Origin: Desulfobacula sp.
GTDB lineage: Bacteria > Desulfobacterota > Desulfobacteria > Desulfobacterales > Desulfobacteraceae
DNA: 13,089 nucleotides
Assembly (NCBI RefSeq): GCF_021107415.1
Contig: NZ_JAIOSW010000379.1
Coordinates: 1-13,089 of the forward strand
Direction: 5' to 3'
Below are positions 1 through 6,776 of this stretch, one piece after another. The notes beneath the pieces were generated by a model. The model saw nothing but the letters and a program-made list of their open reading frames with translations. It was not told the origin of the DNA and searched no databases. How positions within the stretch are numbered: the stretch's first letter is position 1; each line of letters opens with the position of its first letter. Made by a program: the position numbers and the translations under genes.

Positions 1-362
1 ACCAGCGTGGCCAAAGGTGCCATACCACAACCACCGGCTACAACGGCAACCGTATCGTGTGATTTAATATCAAACCCATTACCAAAAGGTCCCCGGATTC
101 CCATCAGATCACCCTTTCCCAGGGTAATAGCTTTTTGGGAAAAGAGTCCTTTGGCCTCAATGGTGATGGCAAATCGGTCTCGTGAATGATAGGAAATGGT
201 ATAAGGCTTTTCATCAATACCCGGAATCCAGACCATGATGAACTGGCCGGGTTTGAAGGGCAGGGCATAATTAAAAAACAGGGTGGCAAATTCCCGGCTT
301 TCAACTTGTTTTTCTTCAACCCTCAGCATGATATGTTTCTGATCGGTAATCGTGTTCATCAT
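1..362 (-). CDS. pyrK: Dihydroorotate dehydrogenase electron transfer subunit PyrK (partial, 3' end outside window)
   Basis: PyrK is the FAD and [2Fe-2S] subunit that passes electrons from class 1B dihydroorotate dehydrogenase to NAD+ in pyrimidine synthesis. About 120 N-terminal residues are visible, with a ferredoxin-reductase fold. A FAD-binding PYTIS segment (the RxYS/T-type motif) is followed by a GIRGPFGNGF loop and the NAD-binding start GGCGMAP. The C-terminal cysteine cluster expected of PyrK lies beyond base 1 and cannot be checked. The gene starts with two adjacent ATGs (362-360 and 359-357). The first overlaps the pyrD stop as TAATG, and an AAGGAAG Shine-Dalgarno sits in the end of pyrD, so the two are translationally coupled. 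Other FNR-like subunits, such as a sulfhydrogenase gamma subunit, look similar, but the overlap with pyrD favours PyrK. Confidence 0.87.
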   Translation of the reverse strand, partial: MMNTITDQKHIMLRVEEKQVESREFATLFFNYALPFKPGQFIMVWIPGIDEKPYTISYHSRDRFAITIEAKGLFSQKAITLGKGDLMGIRGPFGNGFDIKSHDTVAVVAGGCGMAPLATL

Positions 363-1267
363 TATTCTTCCTTATGGGCAGCCCCTTTAATATCTTCTAT
401 ACTGTAGTTATGATCTGAAAGCCAGGATTCCATTTCCAGGGTGACTTTTTGAAACACATCAATTCCCCTGTATCGAACCGCACTTCCGATCCCCACAAGG
501 CTTGCACCTGCCATCATCATCTCAATGGCGTCTTTTCCCGTAGTAATACCGCCAAGCCCGATGATGGGAATTTTTACGGCTTTGTAAATGTCAAAGACAC
601 ACCGGATGGCAACAGGCTTTATCATGGGGCCGGAAAGTCCTCCTTTTTTAAAGGCCAGCACCGGCATTTTGGACTCAATATCAATCACCATCCCCGGTCC
701 CACCGTGTTGATGGCACAGATGGCATTGGCCCCTGCATCCTCACAGGCTCTGGCAATGTCACCGATATCCAGGGCCTGGGGGGTCAGTTTTACAATGAGC
801 GGAACATTGATTGCTTTTTTAACGGCAGAAACAACATCATGGGAAGATTGCGGGTTGACCCCGAATATCATACCGTGTTTTTCAGAGTTGGGGCAAGAGA
901 TGTTAATCTCGATGAAATCCGGTTTTTTTGACGATACAAATTCTGCAACCATCTGGTATTCTCTGACAGACCCGCCGTAAATGCTTGCAATTAAGGGAAA
1001 GTCTCTTTTTTCAAGATCCTTCCATTCATTTCCCATATTCAAATATCCGGGAGACGGCAGTCCCACGGCATTGATCATGCCGTGACCCAGATCAATCACC
1101 GTAGGGTTTTTATGCCCGTCCCTGGGTTCAGGGCCGATGGATTTCATGGTCACAAGGCCGCAGCCGTTTTCATGGACTCTTTCAAGAATGTCCTTGCTGT
1201 TCCCAAGAATCCCTGAAGCAAGAACCATCGGGCTTTTCAATGTTTTTCCAAGAAACTGGATTGTCAT
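362..1267 (-). CDS. pyrD: Dihydroorotate dehydrogenase, class 1B catalytic subunit (PyrD/PyrDB)
   Basis: This FMN enzyme oxidises dihydroorotate to orotate, the fourth step of UMP synthesis, in the cytoplasm. The 301-residue length is normal for the family. An N-terminal LASGILGNS segment and an INISCPN motif with the likely catalytic base Cys125 are visible. KLTP at about 160-163, NTVGPGMVIDIE at about 187-198 and the FMN-phosphate loops GLGGITTG and GIGSA follow. A catalytic cysteine rather than serine marks class 1, and the coupled pyrK makes it class 1B (NAD-linked) rather than the fumarate-linked 1A or quinone-linked class 2. The Shine-Dalgarno before the ATG is weak. The gene sits 32 bases behind a Tle1-like hydrolase gene, so it may be read from an upstream promoter; I see no convincing promoter in the gap. 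Confidence 0.95.
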   Translation of the reverse strand: MTIQFLGKTLKSPMVLASGILGNSKDILERVHENGCGLVTMKSIGPEPRDGHKNPTVIDLGHGMINAVGLPSPGYLNMGNEWKDLEKRDFPLIASIYGGSVREYQMVAEFVSSKKPDFIEINISCPNSEKHGMIFGVNPQSSHDVVSAVKKAINVPLIVKLTPQALDIGDIARACEDAGANAICAINTVGPGMVIDIESKMPVLAFKKGGLSGPMIKPVAIRCVFDIYKAVKIPIIGLGGITTGKDAIEMMMAGASLVGIGSAVRYRGIDVFQKVTLEMESWLSDHNYSIEDIKGAAHKEE

Positions 1268-1299
1268 TATACACGTCCGTTGTTTTAAATTAATTTTTG

Positions 1300-2346
1300 T
1301 TAATCAATAAATTCATAAAGTTCATCCATTAACACGACGGGATCATATCCGGGTACGGTTTTTATTTTTTTCCGGGCAGAAATATGTACTTTGTAGGGTA
1401 TATTACAGGGGATATTATCTTTGATAATCGTCGCATCCCTTGGTGCCATTGAGTTAATCAAATTTCTCCATTTTTCGGTATGGTAATGGATGTCTTCTTT
1501 GATATTGGGGTTAATCTCAATATCACTCACCTCAATGGTGATGTCTTTATTTTGATGGTCTTTGCCTTTAAGATTTTCTTTAGGAATATTTTCAGCCTTT
1601 TCATAAAAATTCAATCCGAATAATTTTGCTTTTTTCAACATGTAAGAAAGGGTATTGTCAGATAAGCCGTCCCGGTTGTAACCGCCGCCCACATCACTGT
1701 GAACCCCTGGAAACCAGATTTCATTCACACGGCTTTCATTATTCATTAGTGTGGGCCTGAATGCCAGCCGGTTCTCATCAATGGCAACCAGGTGGTATGC
1801 ATTTCTGATTATGGGGCTGATAGTGCCGTTTTCAAATACAACATCGGAAACCGGGCGGGTATTTTTATTCAGATTGGGCTTGCCAAATGCAGCCACTGTA
1901 TCAAAAACGCCAAGAAAGGAGATTACAGGGTTTTTATCTATAATTCCAGTGGCGGTTTGAAGGCCGTTTTTTGCTAATCTGCTCGCAAAGAGTCTGGCAA
2001 TAGCGGCGCCTCGGCTGAATCCGAAAATATACAGTCTGTCATTTTTTTTGTAAATACGTTCAAGATCATTCATGGCTTCTTCCATGATGACCTCTGGTGC
2101 TTTAGCCGCAAAGGCGGATCGCCACAATCGTTTGAAAATATTGCCTCTTACACCAACACCGGGATAGTAAAAAGACATCTGGTCTTCAAAGGAAACAGCT
2201 GAGTTTTCAATATTTCCCCCGGCAAACAGATGAATTTTTAAAATATTGGAGATATTTTCATCCTTAGCCACACCATCTTTCTTTTTTTCTTCAGCATCAC
2301 CGGGTTCATTTCCAGTGCCATCAAAGTTGATGATAAGTTTTTTCAT
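1300..2346 (-). CDS. DUF2235 / Tle1-like alpha/beta-hydrolase
   Basis: The protein belongs to the DUF2235 family (T6SS Tle1 phospholipase-like catalytic domain). It opens with LIINFDGTGN, the family's N-terminal signature. The nucleophile elbow GFSRGA (Ser111) matches the GxSxG pattern. FLGVFDTVAAFG follows with Asp149, and GVHSDVGGGY supplies His216 and Asp218, so a complete Ser-Asp-His set is present. Tle1 effectors are phospholipases A, but many DUF2235 members have no known substrate. At 348 residues it is essentially a stand-alone catalytic domain without the C-terminal extension of true Tle1 effectors. There is no signal peptide, no VgrG, PAAR or immunity gene nearby, and no other T6SS part in the window. 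An AAGGAG site lies 8 bases before the ATG. It follows the EF-hand gene by 46 bases, suggesting co-transcription. Substrate and role are unknown. Confidence 0.85.
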   Translation of the reverse strand: MKKLIINFDGTGNEPGDAEEKKKDGVAKDENISNILKIHLFAGGNIENSAVSFEDQMSFYYPGVGVRGNIFKRLWRSAFAAKAPEVIMEEAMNDLERIYKKNDRLYIFGFSRGAAIARLFASRLAKNGLQTATGIIDKNPVISFLGVFDTVAAFGKPNLNKNTRPVSDVVFENGTISPIIRNAYHLVAIDENRLAFRPTLMNNESRVNEIWFPGVHSDVGGGYNRDGLSDNTLSYMLKKAKLFGLNFYEKAENIPKENLKGKDHQNKDITIEVSDIEINPNIKEDIHYHTEKWRNLINSMAPRDATIIKDNIPCNIPYKVHISARKKIKTVPGYDPVVLMDELYEFID

Positions 2347-2392
2347 GCTTCAGACTCCTTTTTGAATATAGAACTCTGCAAATGCAAAGCAC

Positions 2393-2695
2393 TCAATATG
2401 CTGTTTGGCCTTCAGGCGCCTCATGCGGTTCGATAAATCCATCACCATTTTTATCCATGTTTTTGAAATGTTTTCCTATGAACTCTTTAGTATCTACTTT
2501 CCCATTCCCGTCCGTATCATATTTTACGATGAACGCAATTTGATTGATATTAACTTCATATTCAATATCAGGCGCCTCACCATCCCCTTCGTCAGGTTTT
2601 GCAGCCTCCTGGGCAAAACCGCCCGGGCTGAAAATGAGTAACAATGCAGAGATCACGGCAGTTAAAAATATTTTATTTAATAAATTCTTTTTCAT
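2393..2695 (-). CDS. Small secreted EF-hand protein
   Basis: The protein has 100 residues: a signal peptide (KK, then a hydrophobic stretch, with cleavage probably after GFA at residue 28), an acidic linker, and two EF-hand loops. Loop 1 is DTDGNGKVDTKE (60-71) and loop 2 is DKNGDGFIEPHE (81-92). Both keep the D/N residues at positions 1, 3 and 5, Gly at 6 and Glu at 12, so Ca2+ binding is likely. I chose the ATG at 2695 over one at 2728 because AAAGGAG lies 9 bases upstream of 2695 and because the signal peptide then starts properly. It is clearly paralogous to the C-terminal half of the upstream EF-hand lipoprotein, down to a shared FIEPHEAP ending. It is probably a periplasmic Ca2+-binding accessory; its partner is unknown. 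Confidence 0.8.
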   Translation of the reverse strand: MKKNLLNKIFLTAVISALLLIFSPGGFAQEAAKPDEGDGEAPDIEYEVNINQIAFIVKYDTDGNGKVDTKEFIGKHFKNMDKNGDGFIEPHEAPEGQTAY

Positions 2696-2767
2696 TTTAT
2701 TTTTCTCCTTTCTAAATAATTGGAACATATAACAGATGATGCAATTTGTTACCCAAAACGCCCAAGT

Positions 2768-3253
2768 TTAATCTCTGGGGGCTTCGTGCGGCTCAATAAA
2801 TCCGTCACCATTTTTATCAAACTGAGAAAAATTCAAACCTTTATATTCTTTTTTTGAAATTTTCAGGTCTTTATCTTTATCATATTTTGCAATGAACACA
2901 ATCTGTTTTGAAGTGACCTTGAATTTTTTTTCTTTGGGCGGAGCTGGTTCCGACTCGCCCTCTTTTAACGGCACTTCATTTATCGTGATGGCCCAATCAG
3001 AGTTCTTATCATACAGAGGCCAGCGTTTTCCACGGTATTGGGTGGATGGCTTGACCTCTTCCCATTCATCATGTGATATTTTTCCGTCCTTGTTCAAATC
3101 AAATAGATTCATGAACTCAATCCCACTTGCACCACCCTCCACATGGGGCCCTCGTTTTCTATCCTGCTTCACAGAACAACTTCCACAAAGGATTAATATC
3201 AATACCAGGACAATGGCCACATTAAGGGGTTTTAAAAAAAAAGTTCTAATCAT
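2768..3253 (-). CDS. EF-hand domain lipoprotein (four EF-hand loops)
   Basis: The 161-residue protein has an N-terminal hydrophobic segment (residues 11-22) ending in LILCGSC. Cys23 or Cys26 could be the lipidated residue, although the lipobox is not canonical. Four EF-hand loops follow: 52-63 (DLNKDGKISHDE), 82-93 (DKNSDWAITINE), 125-136 (DKDKDLKISKKE) and 146-157 (DKNGDGFIEPHE). Loops 2 and 3 have Trp and Leu in place of the usual Gly at position 6, so they may bind Ca2+ poorly. A proline- and charge-rich linker at about 97-111 separates two EF-hand pairs. The second pair matches the downstream small EF-hand protein. AGGAG precedes the ATG. It lies 41 bases behind the cytochrome b/EB_dh gene, which points to a shared transcript and a periplasmic role near that protein. 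Confidence 0.8.
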   Translation of the reverse strand: MIRTFFLKPLNVAIVLVLILILCGSCSVKQDRKRGPHVEGGASGIEFMNLFDLNKDGKISHDEWEEVKPSTQYRGKRWPLYDKNSDWAITINEVPLKEGESEPAPPKEKKFKVTSKQIVFIAKYDKDKDLKISKKEYKGLNFSQFDKNGDGFIEPHEAPRD

Positions 3254-3294
3254 AAAATTCTCTCCTATTTAAAAATGCCAATAAAGGTAATATA

Positions 3295-4824
3295 TTACTC
3301 TTCAAAATAAAGACTGTAAACCTGATGATTGTAAGAATGTCGATTTGCGTTATGGTCAAAGGCTGCTATCGTAAAATCATATTTATGACCTGGCTTAAAG
3401 ATAACATCATAAACACTTCCTGTATTGAGTTTTCTCATGATTCGTAACGTCCATCTATTATTTTCATAGGTTGAATAGCACCTGATATCAGCCCTGTCCC
3501 CTTTGGCATCATAAATCACTACTCCCGGTACTGCATACCCCCTTGGAAATTTTTTATCGGCAGTTTTCGTATAGATAACGGCCCTGGATTGAAACAATGC
3601 ACCTAGTTTAACCGCGTCAAGAGCTGCCGGCAACATCATGGGGTGGGATATGCCTTTTATTCTATTGTTGGCATAACCTGGATCTCCCGGATCACCATGG
3701 CGGGCCTCTTTATCCATGGATATATCATCGGTTCCCAACCAATATTTATCATCAACATATCCGATGGGATCCATTCTTACTGATTTCCAGTGCCATATAT
3801 CAACCGGATTATTTTTGGCTGTCCAGTGTTGTCCACGACCGGTTTTCTGATTGTTATGGCAATAAACCGCACAACCGTATCGCTGAAATTCACTATCTTT
3901 ATTTATCGGAAATACCAGGGCTATTTTATCCTCATTGTATATCACTTCATCAGCTCCCCCCGGGTTCAATTGCACCCATCCTGATTCATTTTTAATCCAG
4001 GGACGGTAGTTCCGATTATAGACATCATCTTTCCATTGTATTTTCATAAAGATATGCTCATCATTATAGAGGGGCCAGAGAGTCGCCTCCGTTACTCCAA
4101 AGTCATAGCCGACACCATTAACAAGCTTTACCTTCATCTGATCAGCCTTTTCCCAGGGAAGAGAATCCATCTGACGTGCTTCAAAAACCGTATTTTCAAT
4201 TTTCAACGCGGTAAGCATGCTGGAATCTGAGTGGATACTTACAAACCGTGTAAAAATGCCCCATGAAACAATCAAGCCGATCAATAGCCAGACAACCTGG
4301 AACCATTTGGCTTGCCTTATGGGAGCAAAGGATTGAATAAGCAAAGGGAAATATCTAAATAAAGCCAGATAGATATGTATAAGGATTGAAACAGGGGCGA
4401 TGATCATACCGCTGACAGCATGTATAAACCTGCAAAGGTGGTAGAGCCACGCAGGAATATTTGTATAGATAAGCCCCAGACTGGTCATAACGCAGGCAAC
4501 ACCTGCACCAAGCAACATGATTGTCGCGATACGTCTCAGATTGGACAGCTTTATTTTTTTTAGCTTAGGGAAAAAATATATCAAAGCAATGATCGAGGCA
4601 GGCGCAAAAATAATTCCGATAATCTTGTGCCAGTGTATCATCCGCATACCCGGGTAAAAGGATGGGTAGCGTTCAAATATCGCCCAGGCAGGCATACTGA
4701 CTGAATGTATGCCATAGCCGGTAAGGATAAGCAAAAGCATGCCGACACCCAGTAACCAGTGGGAAAGCCTGAAAAGATGTGCATAGGCTGTTTTTTTCTG
4801 TTTTTTTTGAATCCCCGGGTTCAT
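3295..4824 (-). CDS. Cytochrome b561-like membrane domain fused to ethylbenzene-dehydrogenase-type heme-binding domain
   Basis: The 509-residue protein has an N-terminal membrane half with about five helices (roughly 24-40, 67-85, 99-121, 133-156 and 173-195). Histidines suited to bind heme b lie at or near membrane edges (His16, His22, His64, His66, His129, His135, His150); the opening RLSHW plus LTGYG is typical of b-type cytochromes. A soluble part from about 200, probably periplasmic, resembles the heme-binding domain of ethylbenzene dehydrogenase gamma subunits (EB_dh): it has the WKD strand, a YWLGTDD region and a C-terminal FTIAAFDHNANRH block. It also carries C318-A-V-Y-C322-H323, a CX3CH motif that could hold a covalent heme. 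The likely role is to move electrons between the quinone pool and periplasmic partners. It follows the cytochrome c/propeller gene by 25 bases. Direction of flow and substrate cannot be read from sequence. Confidence 0.78.
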   Translation of the reverse strand: MNPGIQKKQKKTAYAHLFRLSHWLLGVGMLLLILTGYGIHSVSMPAWAIFERYPSFYPGMRMIHWHKIIGIIFAPASIIALIYFFPKLKKIKLSNLRRIATIMLLGAGVACVMTSLGLIYTNIPAWLYHLCRFIHAVSGMIIAPVSILIHIYLALFRYFPLLIQSFAPIRQAKWFQVVWLLIGLIVSWGIFTRFVSIHSDSSMLTALKIENTVFEARQMDSLPWEKADQMKVKLVNGVGYDFGVTEATLWPLYNDEHIFMKIQWKDDVYNRNYRPWIKNESGWVQLNPGGADEVIYNEDKIALVFPINKDSEFQRYGCAVYCHNNQKTGRGQHWTAKNNPVDIWHWKSVRMDPIGYVDDKYWLGTDDISMDKEARHGDPGDPGYANNRIKGISHPMMLPAALDAVKLGALFQSRAVIYTKTADKKFPRGYAVPGVVIYDAKGDRADIRCYSTYENNRWTLRIMRKLNTGSVYDVIFKPGHKYDFTIAAFDHNANRHSYNHQVYSLYFEE

Positions 4825-4849
4825 GTTGCCTTCGTTTGATATTGATTCA

Positions 4850-6523
4850 TTATTTGCCTTTCAAGGTAATTTTTTTAATGGCCTTTGAAGACATATTCGC
4901 AAACTCCGGTACATTTATAGCATAGCCGGTCTTATTAAACCGTTTGAGTAAAATAGAAGGACTGTCGTTCCCCTGTTCGTCAATATGGGTTAAGAAGAGC
5001 TCGGTAAACGGTGTATTTTCCTTTGATACAAATGCTATCCATTTACTGTTTGGAGACCATGTATGCCAGGAATTAACCCGGCTCAGATTACAACTCATTT
5101 TCTTTGCTTTTCCTCCGGCAGCAGGCATGATAAACAGTTTGCTGTCTTGTTGTATTACCAGACCGGACTCACTTTGAGTGAATACGATCCATTTGCCGTC
5201 GGGTGAATACCTGGGATAATAATTGCTTTTGCCATTGTTGCTTGCACCCGGGAGAGGTTCGGCAAGCCCGCCTTTTCCATTATTGAAAGGAATGCGATAG
5301 ATATCAAACTTAATCGGATATTGTTTATTAAGCCGGTCAATATCGGCGTTCTCGACGGAAAATACTGTCTTGCCGCCAAGATTCCAGAATAAATCCATTT
5401 TTGAAGGGGCGCGGGAGAACAGAATGTGATTTCCATCCGGACTCCAGGAAGGATCGGTCTGGATAAAATCGCTAAGGTCCGCTCCTGGCAATGTGGCAAC
5501 CTTTTTATTGTTACTTGAATAAACAGCCAGGCTGCCTTGCAAAGGGAAAAAAAGCTGGGAAAAATACAGGTCTGGAATTTTAATTAAAAACAATATCTCA
5601 TTTACCGTACTTGCAATGTGCCTTCCATCAGGCGATATGCGTGAATACAACCCTGTGTTTTTAAGGCCGTCCATCCTTTGAAAATCGTTCCAGCTTATAA
5701 AGTCCTGATCCTTTAGTTCGATATTTTCGCGAACGCTGGTAAAAAGATAAGCACCCTTATCATTTTTATAATCCATGTCCATTCCGATGAGCGTACCGTC
5801 CTGTGAAAAACTATGGCAACTGCCGCAGACAGGCTGTTTTGACATGATCAAAGAAGGGTCTTTATAAGAGGAAATATCCCCAAGGACCCATTGTATTTGT
5901 TCAGGATGCCGGCTTGCATAATCAAAACTCGGATAAACTCGCCTGAACATAATTGATGCATCCACCGGGTCATTCGAAATTGATATGTTGACTATACCCT
6001 TTGAAGCTACTTCATTGGAAGGGGCTGATGTTACACCTAATATTGTTATTTGAGCGGGAGCTTCCAAAGAATTATGTTTCATCAATTTCCAGGTCTTTTT
6101 GTCCGGAGTCCAGTTTGATCTGCTGCACATTATATAAAATAATTTCTTTTTTTTATGGAATGAGACGATTAACAACCATTTGTCAACAGCAGTATTTGTT
6201 TTTTCCCACTTAAAGTTCGGGGCAGCAATTTCAGGCGGGAAGATGCTTTCATCGTATGGAGACCTGATTGTCAGGTCTTGATAGAAGGCATCCGTATTAT
6301 AATTACCCAAAATTCGCTGAATATATTCTTCTATTGTTCCGTTAATCTTAGATGGTTCGATTTGATCATTAAGGATATATAAATTTTTTGATCCATCAGT
6401 GGCCCTGCTTGTTTCCAGTACAAAACATGAGGATATGATCAGGCATATTAGAGAGAAAAAAGAGATGTAGAATAACAATTCTTTTTGACTAATAATTTGA
6501 CTGATTTTTTGAGGATAATGCAT
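4850..6523 (-). CDS. Membrane-anchored c-type cytochrome with TolB/PD40-like beta-propeller
   Basis: The 557-residue protein has an N-terminal hydrophobic segment (about 17-32) ending in IISSC, a possible lipobox with Cys33. A beta-rich region of about 200 residues follows, then one CxxCH heme c site (CGSCH, 233-237). After it come repeats of the WD40-like/TolB PD40 type: RISPDGRHIAS (about 295), SWSPDGNHILF, RYSPDGKWIVF and TWSPNSKWIAF. These SPDG blades form a propeller. A single heme next to the propeller suggests a periplasmic electron carrier or sensor rather than the Tol-Pal TolB protein. It is first in the apparent operon, directly downstream of a good promoter. GGGAG lies 5 bases before the ATG. 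Its neighbour with a cytochrome b/EB_dh fusion is the natural redox partner. Exact function unknown. Confidence 0.75.
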   Translation of the reverse strand: MHYPQKISQIISQKELLFYISFFSLICLIISSCFVLETSRATDGSKNLYILNDQIEPSKINGTIEEYIQRILGNYNTDAFYQDLTIRSPYDESIFPPEIAAPNFKWEKTNTAVDKWLLIVSFHKKKKLFYIMCSRSNWTPDKKTWKLMKHNSLEAPAQITILGVTSAPSNEVASKGIVNISISNDPVDASIMFRRVYPSFDYASRHPEQIQWVLGDISSYKDPSLIMSKQPVCGSCHSFSQDGTLIGMDMDYKNDKGAYLFTSVRENIELKDQDFISWNDFQRMDGLKNTGLYSRISPDGRHIASTVNEILFLIKIPDLYFSQLFFPLQGSLAVYSSNNKKVATLPGADLSDFIQTDPSWSPDGNHILFSRAPSKMDLFWNLGGKTVFSVENADIDRLNKQYPIKFDIYRIPFNNGKGGLAEPLPGASNNGKSNYYPRYSPDGKWIVFTQSESGLVIQQDSKLFIMPAAGGKAKKMSCNLSRVNSWHTWSPNSKWIAFVSKENTPFTELFLTHIDEQGNDSPSILLKRFNKTGYAINVPEFANMSSKAIKKITLKGK

Positions 6524-6626
6524 GCAATCTCCCTGCCACTTCTGTTGTTACTGATTTTTATGCAACACTGTAAAATTAAACCAATCACAAAATAGGTAAT
6601 GCAATACGAAAACATAATGGAAAACA

Positions 6627-6655
6627 GTTATACGGTATTCAGAAAATTCTGACAA
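6627..6655 (-). promoter_or_regulatory. Sigma70-type promoter for the cytochrome/EF-hand operon
   Basis: Read on the minus strand, TTGTCA (6655-6650) and TATAAC (6632-6627) are separated by exactly 17 bases. Each differs by one base from its consensus (TTGACA, TATAAT). Transcription would begin near 6620, giving a leader of about 95 bases before the ATG at 6523. The spacer contains a short inverted repeat, CAGAA-AA-TTCTG (6640-6651), which could be an operator. Confidence 0.6.
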
Positions 6656-6685
6656 CATTAAAAATGGAATAAGGAGCTTAAAAAT

Positions 6686-6718
6686 ATGGTTTTAAAAACC
6701 ATTGACCCCGCTTTGTGA
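6686..6718 (+). CDS. Tiny reading frame with strong ribosome site; possible 5' remnant of a gene
   Basis: AAGGAG (6671-6676) stands 9 bases before an ATG that opens MVLKTIDPAL and then a TGA. If the TGA is skipped, the frame reads on as AKLATER before a TAG at the edge of the palindrome. A good Shine-Dalgarno with a broken frame suggests the start of a gene cut off by decay or by insertion of the palindromic element, or a chance occurrence. I do not recognise the peptide. Confidence 0.2.
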   Translation: MVLKTIDPAL

Positions 6719-6736
6719 GCCAAGCTTGCAACGGAG

Positions 6737-6768
6737 AGGTAGAGATGCGATTAATCGCATCTCTACCT
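6737..6768. repeat. Perfect 32-bp palindrome (16-bp arms, no loop)
   Basis: The left arm AGGTAGAGATGCGATT is followed directly by its exact reverse complement. It lies 8 bases past the stop codon of the solute-binding-protein gene. No T-run follows directly in the minus direction; a loose TCTTTTTAT follows on the plus strand, so it is not a textbook terminator for the upstream gene. Its form (GTAGAGA...TCTCTAC around an AT core) resembles short dispersed palindromic repeats found in many copies in some bacterial genomes. It may block transcription or 3' exonucleases, or be mobile. Only one copy is in this window. Confidence 0.75.
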
Positions 6769-6776
6769 AAATCTTT

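Larger units (their letters stand above)
6524..6776. other. Intergenic region with promoter, small hairpin and large palindrome
   Basis: This 253-base gap separates two minus-strand genes. It holds the promoter at 6627-6655, an 8-bp-arm inverted repeat at 6686-6702 (ATGGTTTT, one base, AAAACCAT), a tiny plus-strand reading frame that starts in that repeat, and a 32-bp palindrome at 6737-6768. I see no tRNA or recognisable RNA gene here. Confidence 0.6.

Noticed and set aside
449..931. 160-codon plus-strand frame
   Set aside because: It lies opposite pyrD, has no family likeness and no ribosome site; pyrD is unmistakable.
2393..2728. Longer start (ATG at 2728) for the small EF-hand gene
   Set aside because: It would put 11 charged residues before the signal peptide, and the good Shine-Dalgarno serves the ATG at 2695.
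4850..6523. Calling the propeller protein TolB of the Tol-Pal system
   Set aside because: It has a CxxCH heme site and lipoprotein-like start, and no tolQRA or pal gene is near; only the blades resemble TolB.
6737..6768. Calling the palindrome a rho-independent terminator
   Set aside because: There is no T-run directly after the stem in the direction of the upstream gene, and the stem has no loop bases.
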